Shown: positions 1 through 8,216 of the stretch, piece after piece
Layout: each line of letters begins with the position of its first letter
Numbering within the stretch: position 1 is the stretch's first letter
From: Ignavibacteria bacterium
Lineage (GTDB): Bacteria; Bacteroidota; Ignavibacteria; Tepidaquicellales; OLB5
Direction of reading: 5' to 3'
Assembly: GCA_030835005.1 (NCBI GenBank)
Contig: JAUQWT010000373.1
Span: forward strand, 1-31,841
Length of the DNA stretch: 31,841 nucleotides
Translations under genes and position numbers: made by a program
The notes under the pieces: generated by a model
What the model saw: the letters and a program-made list of their open reading frames with translations, nothing else
The model's database searches: none
Told to the model about the DNA's origin: nothing

Positions 1-584
1 TAAAATGTCCCAGACCTGCATCATAGGTCTGTAATTGCTGCGGAATACAGTTTGTATTATACTTCAGGAGATACATATTGTAAGAAGAATCTGTAAGAGT
101 TCTTCCTGATACGGCAACAATTATATTCCCTGAGTTATCAAACATTGCATCGCAGAACTGTTCGTTAAACTGTGGGAATCCAAATGCCACACTTGATAGC
201 TGGGTGCCGGCGCTATTGAATTTATACAGCCAGAAATCATTGCTGTTTCCGCTGCTTGCACCTGTTCCACAAACATATATATTTCCTGTGTTATCGGGTA
301 ATACTTTCAACCCCAGTGCGGATCCACCGTTATAGCCCGTGAAATATTTCACCCAAACCACATACCCGTTTGGATTTAATCTCAAAAGCACACCTCTTTG
401 CCCCTGGTATGTTGTATAACCGGTTACGTATATGTTTCCCTGATTATCAACTGCCTGGTGCATGGTGTAATCTGTATTGTTGCCATTGGAATTGAAAGCA
501 TACAACCAGTCGGTTTGCGAAAATGATGTCATTGTAGCGAAAGTTAAAACGATGATTGCGAAGATGGTTTCAAAAGTTTTCATT
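1..584 (-). CDS. Secreted SBBP beta-propeller-repeat protein, truncated by the window edge
   Basis: This gene runs off the left end, so only the first 194 codons are visible. It starts at the ATG at 584 with an N-terminal signal peptide: a short charged start, a hydrophobic stretch (FAIIVLTFATMTSFS), and likely cleavage near SFSQ. After that come repeats of the form GN(I)Y(V)TG, at least three of them (for example GNIYVTG and GNIYVCG), each followed by WL or LLKYN-like strands. These are typical of SBBP beta-propeller repeats. The reading frame is open through position 1 with no stop. An AAGGA sequence lies about 9 nt before the ATG, and a TATCTTTG box lies about 53 nt upstream. Role: probably an exported or surface protein. 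A C-terminal sorting domain like that of the SBBP gene at 29459-31480 would be expected outside the window but is not seen. The family is clear; the specific function is unknown. Confidence 0.85.
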
Positions 585-636
585 GCGGTAATTCCTTTCT
601 TGTTTTAGTTTTTTTGTTTGAATTCTTTGATCTGTA

Positions 637-644
637 CAAAGATA
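637..644 (-). promoter_or_regulatory. Candidate -7 box (TATCTTTG) for the SBBP gene
   Basis: On the minus strand the octamer TATCTTTG matches the Bacteroidota -7 consensus TAnnTTTG exactly. It lies about 53 nt upstream of the ATG at 584. A clear TTTG -33 partner at the usual spacing is not obvious. The assignment rests on this one box and on its position. Confidence 0.45.
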
Positions 645-797
645 GTCCCCGAGGCATAGGTAAATGAAAGAAAATGTTGATTATTTGTACCATGAAAATT
701 AATAGTAAAATCGTGCACTTTTGAGCATAAACCGAGAAAATAGCTTGTTTTTGAGGAAACTATTAGCGTCATTTGTAGCAAAAATTATGCGTAAAAT

Positions 798-2243
798 ATG
801 CAATCATCAAAATTTATAGAGATATTGAAGACATACTCTCCGGCTGAATTCAAGAGATTTGGATTAATGATAAGATCACCATACTTCAATTCTGAAAAAG
901 TACTCATCACACTTTTTGGGATTCTAAAGAAGCACTATCCGACATTCAGCTCAAAAGCTCTTGACCGGGAAAAAGTATTCCGGAAGCTCTACCCGTCAAA
1001 GAAGTATAATGATGCCTTAATGCGGAACGTATTTTCTGATATGCTGAAGTTATGTGAGGAGTTTTTGCTTTGTGAAAAGTACAGAACTGATGAGTTCAAG
1101 TCGAGAATTCAATTGATGGATGAATACAGTATTAGGGGCCTTATGAAGCTTTATGAAAAAACTCTTCAAAAAGCAGAGCAATCTCTTCAGTCAAGGAGGG
1201 TTGCCGATATTGGATATTATAAGAATAAATTGTTGCTTGAACTTGCGAAAAGCTCACATGAGAATCTGCATATTGATAAGTACATAAAACCCGGTGAACG
1301 TGATCAGCAAATTTCTGATAATATTACCACTATATTCCTGATGGAAATGCTTTTCAGGAATATCAGTATGCTCAACAGACAGACCCAGATAACAAATTTT
1401 AATTACAGGCTGAATTTTGAAGACGAAATAGAGTCATTCTTAAGTAATAAGGGGGGACTTTACCTAAAGCTCCCATACATTAGGTATTACTTTTACACAT
1501 ATATGCTTCTTAAAACCAGGGAAGAAAAGTATTATTACCTGTTAAAGGGATTTGCAGATTCTGAATTTGAAACATTATCAGCTGATGAATCCAGAAATGT
1601 TTTTACAGTTCTCACAAATTATTGTTATACAAGATTGACTGGAGGAGAAGACCAGTTCATGAATGAACAGTTCGCTCTGTATAAGAAGATGATAGAAAGA
1701 AATATTCATGTAAATACTGCAGGAAAAGTTTCAAATGTCCTTTTTATGAATGCTGTTGTCACCGGACTTGAGTGCGGAGAGCAGAATTGGGTAGAAAAAT
1801 TTATATTGAGCAGAGCAGACGAGCTCAAAGAAGATTCCAGATCTGATACGATCAGTTTCTGTAACGCGCTTATCTGTTATCACAAAAAAGATTATGGATC
1901 TGCGGGAAAATTTATTGCATCAATTCGTACCGAAGATCTTATTTATAAGCACAATATCAGATCCTTATACCTCAAAATACTTTTTGATACAAATGATATT
2001 GAGCCGTTTTTATCACATGTAGATAGCTACAAGCATTTTATTGCAAAGAACAAACAGGTATTTGACCGCATTAGGGAACACGTGAATAATTACATAACTT
2101 TTTCAAAGAGAATATTCAGCATAAAGAACCAGATAGGGAAGTTTGATGAATTTGATCTTGAGGGACTTAAGCTCGAGATAACAGGCTGCAAATCTCTTAT
2201 CAACAGGACATGGCTGCTGCGTAAGATAGAAGAAATGACTTAG
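798..2243 (+). CDS. Helical cytoplasmic protein of unknown function (481 aa)
   Basis: I do not recognise a named family. The protein is rich in Leu, Lys, Glu, Tyr and Phe. It has no signal peptide or membrane segment and reads as a succession of amphipathic helices, as in TPR-like or other alpha-solenoid proteins. The N-terminus (about residues 5-95) contains phrases such as EFKRFG and SPYFN and a KLYP/Y(N)D segment. These resemble a group of uncharacterised proteins in Bacteroidota that I recall only loosely. No catalytic motif is visible. The start is the ATG at 798, without a recognisable Shine-Dalgarno, which is common in this type of genome. A strong terminator follows about 30 nt after the stop, so it is probably monocistronic. 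The gene is real by length and codon pattern; its function is open. Confidence 0.8.
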   Translation: MQSSKFIEILKTYSPAEFKRFGLMIRSPYFNSEKVLITLFGILKKHYPTFSSKALDREKVFRKLYPSKKYNDALMRNVFSDMLKLCEEFLLCEKYRTDEFKSRIQLMDEYSIRGLMKLYEKTLQKAEQSLQSRRVADIGYYKNKLLLELAKSSHENLHIDKYIKPGERDQQISDNITTIFLMEMLFRNISMLNRQTQITNFNYRLNFEDEIESFLSNKGGLYLKLPYIRYYFYTYMLLKTREEKYYYLLKGFADSEFETLSADESRNVFTVLTNYCYTRLTGGEDQFMNEQFALYKKMIERNIHVNTAGKVSNVLFMNAVVTGLECGEQNWVEKFILSRADELKEDSRSDTISFCNALICYHKKDYGSAGKFIASIRTEDLIYKHNIRSLYLKILFDTNDIEPFLSHVDSYKHFIAKNKQVFDRIREHVNNYITFSKRIFSIKNQIGKFDEFDLEGLKLEITGCKSLINRTWLLRKIEEMT

Positions 2244-2274
2244 ACTCAATCAGTAAAGAAATTTAAATAGACAC

Positions 2275-2307
2275 AAAACCCGTCTTAAATGCATAAGCCG
2301 GGTTTTT
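2275..2307 (+). terminator. Rho-independent terminator after the 481-aa gene
   Basis: AAAACCCG (2275-2282) pairs with CGGGTTTT (2299-2306). An inner CTTA/TAAG pairing extends the stem, and a T-rich tail follows. It lies about 30 nt after the stop at 2243. Confidence 0.8.
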
Positions 2308-2320
2308 GTTTTCAGAAAGA

Positions 2321-2350
2321 AATAGCTGTTTCTCTACAGAAACAGCTATT
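2321..2350. repeat. Perfect 13-bp inverted repeat (hairpin, 4-nt loop)
   Basis: AATAGCTGTTTCT (2321-2333) is the exact reverse complement of AGAAACAGCTATT (2338-2350), with loop CTAC. It follows the terminator at 2275-2307 directly. No T-run follows on the plus strand. On the minus strand a TTTCTTTC stretch follows, so it could stop minus-strand transcription or act as a protein or RNA element. Confidence 0.75.
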
Positions 2351-2595
2351 CAATAATATGTCGATCTTGTTTTAAACCGATCCTGTATTTTTAGTTCTGA
2401 CCCCCCAATAAAGGTCATTTAAATAAAATCTTACATTACAAAAATACAGTAATGTACTCAGAATCATATCATTGGAAAGGTGTATAACCGGCACCCGGAT
2501 AACAATCATAAACCAGTATGACGGGTATCTCGAGCATGACATGAAAACTGCCGGGAACTTTTGTTATTATGATATCAAAAGCGGGATCTATATCT

Positions 2596-2603
2596 TATTT
2601 TTG
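2596..2603 (+). promoter_or_regulatory. Candidate -7 box (TATTTTTG) for the small membrane protein
   Basis: The octamer fits TAnnTTTG and lies 24 nt before the ATG at 2628. No convincing TTTG -33 element was found at the expected distance. Confidence 0.35.
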
Positions 2604-2627
2604 TAATAACGAATCACTAACATAATC

Positions 2628-3032
2628 ATGAATAGTCATTTCATAAAGACTGATCTTTTGGTCAAGGAAGAGCATTTGAAGAGCTCTTTTGCCAAATGGA
2701 TAAAAACTATTTCAATCATAAATTTCGTACAGGCAGTCACACTCTTTTTACTTTCGTTTCTGCTGTTTTTCATCAGGCGTACTGCGGGTAATGATCCCCA
2801 TATGGCATCGGGTGCATTTGAGGGCACAACTCAATTGACATATTTTGTATCAGTTAATATATTGGCAATTCTGTTTGCATTAATGGGTTACTATCTTTAC
2901 CTGTACTCTCATGATGATATTGATGGTGATACAGTAAACGAATTCGTATTGAACTATTTCAAACTTGCCGGCATTATTTCTGCTGTATTCTTTGCGGCGA
3001 TAATCTGGGGAATATATTTTTTTGCTTTATAG
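2628..3032 (+). CDS. Small inner-membrane protein of unknown function (134 aa)
   Basis: The protein has about three hydrophobic membrane segments: roughly residues 28-48 (INFVQAVTLFLLSFLLFF), 69-91 (with ILAILFALMGYYLYLY), and 110-133 (with IISAVFFAAIIWGIYFF). Charged or polar linkers separate them. The N-terminal 25 residues are hydrophilic. The segment between the second and third helices contains DDIDGD followed by VNEFVLNYFKL. No enzymatic motif is visible and I do not recognise a family. It is flanked by a terminator hairpin and converges on the ATPase gene. The start ATG lacks an obvious Shine-Dalgarno. The gene is likely real given the consistent membrane topology. Confidence 0.75.
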   Translation: MNSHFIKTDLLVKEEHLKSSFAKWIKTISIINFVQAVTLFLLSFLLFFIRRTAGNDPHMASGAFEGTTQLTYFVSVNILAILFALMGYYLYLYSHDDIDGDTVNEFVLNYFKLAGIISAVFFAAIIWGIYFFAL

Positions 3033-3120
3033 CCTGTTAGTAGTATGCAGCAGGGAAAGATGAAATATTTTATTCGGTGTTTATACAAATCATTGAATTG
3101 AATAATATTTCCTGCTCACA

Positions 3121-3147
3121 AAAGAAGTATCAAAGATACTTCTTTTG
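3121..3147. terminator. Bidirectional terminator between convergent genes
   Basis: AAAAGAAGTATC (3121-3132) and GATACTTCTTTT (3136-3147) are exact reverse complements with a 3-nt loop. The flanking A and T runs let the hairpin work on both strands. It lies between the plus-strand membrane gene (ends 3032) and the minus-strand ATPase gene (ends 3169). Confidence 0.8.
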
Positions 3148-3168
3148 CAAAAGATAAGTACTCCTGTT

Positions 3169-5748
3169 TTACAGAACTCTATTTCTTAACTTCAGAATGA
3201 ATTTTTCTGCTTCAACTGCCCAGAAGACAATACTTGATACTGCTATTGTTACTATTAATTCTCTTATACTCAGGGGCTGCGTTTTAAAGATCGTGTTAAG
3301 CAACGGGATATATATGATCATGAACTGCAGCAATACCGTAAATGCAATTGCCCCTATCATTCTCCAGTTCGAAAACACGCCTGCCGTGAATACTGAAAGC
3401 CTTGAGCGAAATGCCATTGCTAAACCCAACTGAGAGAAACAAAGAACAGTAAATGCCATGGTTTGCCAATTGGCAATATTGTTGTTTATGGCCCATGCCT
3501 GCGTACCAACTGTGACAAGTGAAATTAAAAAGCCGATCCTTAATATCCTGAAGGCAGTTTTGGCTGAAAAGATATTTTCCATAGGGTCGCGGGGGGGAAT
3601 TTTCATAATATTCGATTCCGGCTTTTCATAAGCCATGGCAAGGCCGGGCAAACCATCTGAAACAAGATTTACCCACAAGATATGGATCGCTAGTAATGGA
3701 ATTGGCAGCCCAAAGAACGGTGCCAGCAGTATTGCCAGAATTTCGCCGGTGTTGCCTGACATGATATAGTTTATGAACTTGAGTATGTTACTGTAAATGG
3801 TTCTGCCAAGCTTAACTGCCTTAACTATAGTTGCAAAATTATCATCAAGCAATATCATATCAGAAGCTTCACGGGAAACTTCTGTTCCGTTAATTCCCAT
3901 AGAAATACCAATATCAGCATTCTTCAAAGCCGGAGCATCATTAACTCCATCACCTGTCATGGCTACAAAGTGATGATTTGACTGCAAAGCACTGATTATC
4001 CGCAGCTTTTGCTCGGGATTAACCCTAGCATAAACACGCACTTTATCGACAATTTCCTTAAACGCTATATCATTTAATTTTTCTAATTCTTTGCCCTCTA
4101 AGGTCATTTCCTCTTCAGAGGTTAGTATACCCAGCTTTCGGGCTATGGATTCTGCGGTAAGCTTGTGGTCTCCGGTAATCATTACCGGAATAATTCCGGC
4201 TTGTTTGCACTCTTCTACTGCACTTTTGGCCTCCGGCCGTGGTGGGTCTATCAGGCAGGCAAATCCTGCAAATGTTAATGATGATTCAATCTCTCTGGCT
4301 GTTAACTCTTCCGGAAGTTTCTGCAATGTTTTTATGGCATAACCAAGAACACGATAGCCGTTTGCAGCTTCACTATCTGCCATACTGATAATTTCAGATC
4401 TGTTTTGTACACCGAAGCGGGAAGAGAGTGAAGCAATTGTCTCAACCGCGCCTTTAGTTATCACAATTATTCCGCCGGGCAAGCTGTGTACTGTTGTCAT
4501 GCATTTGCGAATGGAATCAAACGGGAATTCTGCAATCCTTGGATAAGAACTTTCGAGCTCTGCTTTATTGAAATTATTTTCAAGGGCATACTTAGCCAGA
4601 GCAGTTTCCGTTGATTCACCTTTTAAGGTGCCGTCTGAATCAATTGTAACATCATTGTTCAAAGCCATTGCGCTGAGCAGGGGTTCTTTCCCGGGGAATA
4701 TTCCTGATATCTCTGAATTTTCAGCAGAATAGACCTTCTCAACGGTCATTGTGTTTTCGGTAAGGGTCCCGGTTTTATCTGTGCATATATATGTTACAGA
4801 ACCCAATGTTTCAACTGCAGGCAGATTCCTTATAAGCGCAAAATTGTCTGCAAGTTTCTTAGAGCCCAGCGCTAATGCTATAGTTACTACTGCGGGCATC
4901 GCTTCGGGTATTGCTGCAACTGCCAGAGAGAGTACGGTTAAGAGCAGAATAATTGCCATTTCTCCTCTTAATAGGCCAATAACAAATATCCCGGTGCAAA
5001 TAGCAATAATTGAAACTGTTATCCGTCTACCGAATCCGTTCAGTCTTTTCTGCAGGGGAGTCATTGTGTCTTCAATTTGAATCAGCCTGGCAATACGGCC
5101 CAATTCAGTGTTCATTCCGGTTAAAACCACGATGGCACGGGCTCTTCCATTGGTCACAAAAGTACCTTTATAACCCATGTTGATCTTATCGCCTAAAGAA
5201 TAATCACCAACGGCAAGTTCTGCAGTGGATTTTTCTATATTGGCGGACTCACCGGTTATGCTTGATTCATTAATTTTGAGTGAATGAGTTTCGATAAAAC
5301 GTATATCAGCAGGGACAATATCACCTGCTTCAAGCAGAATTACATCTCCGGGAACCAGATCAGCCGATGCTATTACAATTATATTGTTATCACGAAGTAC
5401 TTTTGCGTGGGTTGCGGCCATTTTCTTCAGTGAAGACATGGCTTTTTCAGCGCGGTATTCCTGCACAAATCCAACTACAGCATTAATAATCACAATTGTA
5501 AAGATTACCAGCGCATCGGTCAGATCACCCAGAAATGCGGATATAACTGCAGCAGCTACAAGGATCATTATCATAAGGTCGGTAAATTGTCCCAGGAAGA
5601 TGAGCAATACAGTCTTTTTCTTCGTTACAGCTAGAGAGTTCTTCCCATACTTTAGCAGAAGTTCACCTGCTGCTTGACTGCTCAGTCCTTCCGGACTTGA
5701 ATTCAACAGGCCGAATACTTCAGGAATCGATAATAAATGATAATCCAT
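3169..5748 (-). CDS. P-type (P2 subfamily) cation-transporting ATPase, Ca2+-ATPase-like
   Basis: This is a membrane cation pump of about 859 aa. Domains run in the usual order: an N-terminal cation-ATPase domain (about 1-65), membrane pair M1-M2, an actuator domain with TGES (about 165-168), M3-M4 with a PEAMPAV motif, the phosphorylation site DKTGTLT (Asp at about 324), a nucleotide-binding domain, the hinge TGDGVNDAP, and six C-terminal helices. M6 carries NLVSDGLP, matching the N..D pattern of P2A Ca2+-ATPases. The M4 motif is PEAMPAV rather than the classical PEGLPAV, so the transported ion is uncertain. I chose the ATG at 5748 because MDYHLLS is where family members begin; a TTG nine codons upstream (5775) is possible. 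The gene lies 56 nt after hypE with no terminator between, so it may be co-transcribed with the hyp genes. Confidence 0.9.
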   Translation of the reverse strand: MDYHLLSIPEVFGLLNSSPEGLSSQAAGELLLKYGKNSLAVTKKKTVLLIFLGQFTDLMIMILVAAAVISAFLGDLTDALVIFTIVIINAVVGFVQEYRAEKAMSSLKKMAATHAKVLRDNNIIVIASADLVPGDVILLEAGDIVPADIRFIETHSLKINESSITGESANIEKSTAELAVGDYSLGDKINMGYKGTFVTNGRARAIVVLTGMNTELGRIARLIQIEDTMTPLQKRLNGFGRRITVSIIAICTGIFVIGLLRGEMAIILLLTVLSLAVAAIPEAMPAVVTIALALGSKKLADNFALIRNLPAVETLGSVTYICTDKTGTLTENTMTVEKVYSAENSEISGIFPGKEPLLSAMALNNDVTIDSDGTLKGESTETALAKYALENNFNKAELESSYPRIAEFPFDSIRKCMTTVHSLPGGIIVITKGAVETIASLSSRFGVQNRSEIISMADSEAANGYRVLGYAIKTLQKLPEELTAREIESSLTFAGFACLIDPPRPEAKSAVEECKQAGIIPVMITGDHKLTAESIARKLGILTSEEEMTLEGKELEKLNDIAFKEIVDKVRVYARVNPEQKLRIISALQSNHHFVAMTGDGVNDAPALKNADIGISMGINGTEVSREASDMILLDDNFATIVKAVKLGRTIYSNILKFINYIMSGNTGEILAILLAPFFGLPIPLLAIHILWVNLVSDGLPGLAMAYEKPESNIMKIPPRDPMENIFSAKTAFRILRIGFLISLVTVGTQAWAINNNIANWQTMAFTVLCFSQLGLAMAFRSRLSVFTAGVFSNWRMIGAIAFTVLLQFMIIYIPLLNTIFKTQPLSIRELIVTIAVSSIVFWAVEAEKFILKLRNRVL

Positions 5749-5804
5749 TAACTCTAATTCAATAAGTTGGATCAATTGTAATCAGGCGGAATCCATAAAC
5801 TACT

Positions 5805-6851
5805 TCAGCATATTCTTGGCAACTGCTCGCCGCTTAACATATCAAGTATGCGCAATGTGCCGATTTTGCTTTTGAGTTTGACTATCTGCTCAGACTTTCC
5901 TGTAATGCTGCCTATGATGACAGATTCTTTTCCCTGTTCATCAGCTTTCATTATTGAAAGACATTTTTCGGCATCTTTGGGATTCACAACAACTATAAAT
6001 TTTCCTTCATTAGCTACATACATAGGATCAAACCCAAGTATTTCACATGCGCCGCGTACATCTTCGTGAACGGGAACGAGATTCTCATCAATCGTTATTT
6101 CGGCAGGTGATGAACCGGCTAACTCATTTAGTGTGCTCGAAAGTCCCCCGCGTGTAAGATCGCGCATGCAGTGAACGTCAATTCCTGATTCAATTATCTT
6201 CTCTACAATATTGTTTAGCGGAGCGCAATCGCTCAGAATTTTATGTTCAAACTGCAAGCCTTCACGTTCTGCCATTATAGCAATGCCGTGCCTGCCAAGA
6301 TCGCCGTTAAGAATTATCAAATCACCCTCCCGAATGCTCTTTGGTGATATCGTAAGCGAGTGATCTATTACGCCAATACCGCTGGTGTTGATAAATATGC
6401 CGTCGCCCTTGCCTCTTTCAACCACTTTTGTATCACCGGTGACAATTTTCACTCCCGCTGTTTTTGCAGTCTCAGCAATACTCTGCACAACTTTCCATAA
6501 CTCAGTCATTGCAAAGCCTTCTTCAATAATTAACCCAAGACTTAAGTATAGCGGCTTAGCTCCGCTCATTGCAAGATCATTCACAGTGCCGTTAATTGCC
6601 AGCGAGCCGATATCGCCGCCCGGAAAAAAGAGTGGCTGCACTACGTATGAATCCGTTGTGAATGCAATTTTACCTGAGGGAAGTGTAAGCTGGGCGGAAT
6701 CATGGTCCTGCTTTAAAATTTCATTGCTGAATGCTGCGCTGAACATCTTTTCTATCAGGTTGTGCATGAGCTTCCCGCCACCGCCGTGTGCAAGAAGCAC
6801 ATTGGGGTACTCACTGATCGGTATCGGGCATTGTAGTGTAAAATTTTTCAT
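5805..6851 (-). CDS. hypE: Hydrogenase maturation protein HypE (carbamoyl dehydratase)
   Basis: HypE accepts the carbamoyl group made by HypF on its C-terminal cysteine and dehydrates it with ATP to a thiocyanate. This gives the CN ligands of the [NiFe] active site. The protein is 348 aa. Near the N-terminus it has the AHGGGGKLMH motif of the PurM-like ATP-binding fold. It ends in the diagnostic PRIC, whose last Cys is the carbamoyl/cyano carrier. The start is the ATG at 6851, whose ATGA overlaps the hypD stop by 4 nt, so the two are probably translationally coupled. The longer open frame upstream (to 6953) lies inside hypD and is rejected. It is last of the six hyp genes here. Confidence 0.97.
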   Translation of the reverse strand: MKNFTLQCPIPISEYPNVLLAHGGGGKLMHNLIEKMFSAAFSNEILKQDHDSAQLTLPSGKIAFTTDSYVVQPLFFPGGDIGSLAINGTVNDLAMSGAKPLYLSLGLIIEEGFAMTELWKVVQSIAETAKTAGVKIVTGDTKVVERGKGDGIFINTSGIGVIDHSLTISPKSIREGDLIILNGDLGRHGIAIMAEREGLQFEHKILSDCAPLNNIVEKIIESGIDVHCMRDLTRGGLSSTLNELAGSSPAEITIDENLVPVHEDVRGACEILGFDPMYVANEGKFIVVVNPKDAEKCLSIMKADEQGKESVIIGSITGKSEQIVKLKSKIGTLRILDMLSGEQLPRIC

Positions 6852-7933
6852 TTTTTTCTGTACCTGTAATATGCAGCGCATGCGCCCTCGCTTGAAACCA
6901 TCGTGGCACCAAGAGGCCGCTCGGGTGTACAGACTTTTGCGAATGCTTCGCATTCAAATGGTTTTTTGAGTCCCTGCAGTATCAATCCGCTTATACATTC
7001 CTTTGGCTCTTCAACAACCATATCTGCTAAGCCGAATTTCAACGAAGCATCATAATTGATATATTCATCCTGCAGAACAAGACCGCTATCCGGAATTTCG
7101 CCAATTCCGCGCCATTTCCTGGAGCCTATCTTAAACACGCGGTTGATTATTTCCATAGCTGTAGTGTTGCCTTCTCTGTTCACAACTCTTGAGTACTGAT
7201 TTTCAACTTCATAGCGCGATTCTTCCAATTGTTTAACGCACATGTAGATTCCCTGCAAAATATCAAGAGGCTCAAAACCGGTGACAACTATCGGCACCCT
7301 GTATTTTTCTGCCAGCGGGAAGTACTCGTTGTATCCCATTACAGCGCAAACATGGCCTGCGGCAAGAAATCCCTGCACAAGATTATGCTTTGATGATAAA
7401 ATCGCTTCCATTGCAGGGGGAACAAGAACATGTGATACCAGGATCGAAAAATTTTCTATGCCCTTCTCCTTTGCCTGGTAAACTGCCATTGCATTGGCGG
7501 GAGCTGTTGTCTCAAATCCAACTGCAAAAAATACTATTTCTTTATCTGGATTATCCTTAGCAATCTTTAACGAATCCAATGGCGAATACATCATCCGCAC
7601 ATCGCCGCCTTCGGCTTTCACCTGAAGCAGATCTTTCTTTGAGCCCGGCACGCGAAGCATATCACCGAATGAACAGAATATTACATCTTTTCTTGAAGCA
7701 ATCTCAATTGATTTATCGATAAGCTCAAGCGAAGTAACGCAAACGGGACAGCCGGGTCCATGGATTAAATTTATGCCACTTGGCAGAAGCTCATCAATTC
7801 CGAATTTCACAATAGCATGAGTTTGCCCTCCGCACACTTCCATAATATTCCATTTCTTTGTGGTAATATTATGTATCAGCTCTGAATATCTCTTTGCTGC
7901 TTCGGGATCCCTGTATTCGTCTATGAATTTCAT
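6848..7933 (-). CDS. hypD: Hydrogenase maturation protein HypD (Fe(CN)2CO assembly)
   Basis: HypD is the iron-sulfur scaffold that, with HypC, assembles the Fe(CN)2CO unit for [NiFe] hydrogenases. It is 361 aa, normal for the family. Family motifs are present: EVCGGQTH (Cys34), GPGCPVC (Cys62 and Cys65), GFETTAP, and a C-terminal set of cysteines (in FECEAF, KVCTPE and GACAAYY) that supply the [4Fe-4S] cluster. It starts 14 nt after hypC and overlaps hypE by 4 nt. No odd residues were seen. Confidence 0.97.
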   Translation of the reverse strand: MKFIDEYRDPEAAKRYSELIHNITTKKWNIMEVCGGQTHAIVKFGIDELLPSGINLIHGPGCPVCVTSLELIDKSIEIASRKDVIFCSFGDMLRVPGSKKDLLQVKAEGGDVRMMYSPLDSLKIAKDNPDKEIVFFAVGFETTAPANAMAVYQAKEKGIENFSILVSHVLVPPAMEAILSSKHNLVQGFLAAGHVCAVMGYNEYFPLAEKYRVPIVVTGFEPLDILQGIYMCVKQLEESRYEVENQYSRVVNREGNTTAMEIINRVFKIGSRKWRGIGEIPDSGLVLQDEYINYDASLKFGLADMVVEEPKECISGLILQGLKKPFECEAFAKVCTPERPLGATMVSSEGACAAYYRYRKK

Positions 7934-7947
7934 ATCATACGTTCAAT

Positions 7948-8205
7948 TTACGGTTCATCGCTTTTTAGCTCTTTAAGGCCATCTATGGCTTTGAGGTATT
8001 CAAAAACTTTGACGGCTTCAGATTCATCAATAGTGTTGAGCGCAAAGCCAACATGCACAATTACATAATCATCAACCTTAGCTTCTGGAGTATATGCAAG
8101 GTTAACATCCTTTACTATCCCGCCAAAACTGACCTTTCCTATGCGGGAGAGAATATCTCCAGAATCCACTATACTTAGTATTTTACCGGGTACCGCAAGG
8201 CACAT
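7948..8205 (-). CDS. hypC: Hydrogenase maturation chaperone HypC/HybG
   Basis: This small protein (85 aa) begins MCLAVPGKI, the signature of HypC. Cys2 binds the iron of the Fe(CN)2CO precursor together with HypD, and HypC then carries it to the hydrogenase large-subunit precursor. The rest forms the usual OB-fold, with HVGFALN in the middle and a helix at the end. It lies 11 nt after hypF and 14 nt before hypD. Only one hypC is present, so it would have to serve both hydrogenases encoded upstream. Confidence 0.97.
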   Translation of the reverse strand: MCLAVPGKILSIVDSGDILSRIGKVSFGGIVKDVNLAYTPEAKVDDYVIVHVGFALNTIDESEAVKVFEYLKAIDGLKELKSDEP

Positions 8206-8216
8206 ATAATTATTAT

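Larger units (their letters stand above)
2244..2627. other. Intergenic region, 384 nt, with hairpins and a promoter box
   Basis: No gene is supported here. It contains the terminator at 2275-2307, a perfect 13-bp hairpin at 2321-2350, a weaker inverted repeat (TACATTAC at 2432-2439 with GTAATGTA at 2449-2456), and a short TGACC/GGTCA repeat near 2398-2417. A TATTTTTG promoter-type box lies at 2596-2603. I found no RNA gene I could name. Confidence 0.6.

Noticed and set aside
2398..2417. TGACC/GGTCA short inverted repeat as an operator
   Set aside because: The arms are only 5 nt, which is expected by chance in a gap of this size, and the position relative to the promoter box is unconvincing.
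6852..6953. N-terminal extension of hypE
   Set aside because: The extra 34 codons lie within hypD. The family N-terminus and the ATGA overlap both support the ATG at 6851.
6385..6969. 194-codon open frame on the plus strand
   Set aside because: It lies opposite hypE and the end of hypD, both certain. Its protein is Ser/Pro/Ile-rich with no motif, as expected of an antisense shadow.
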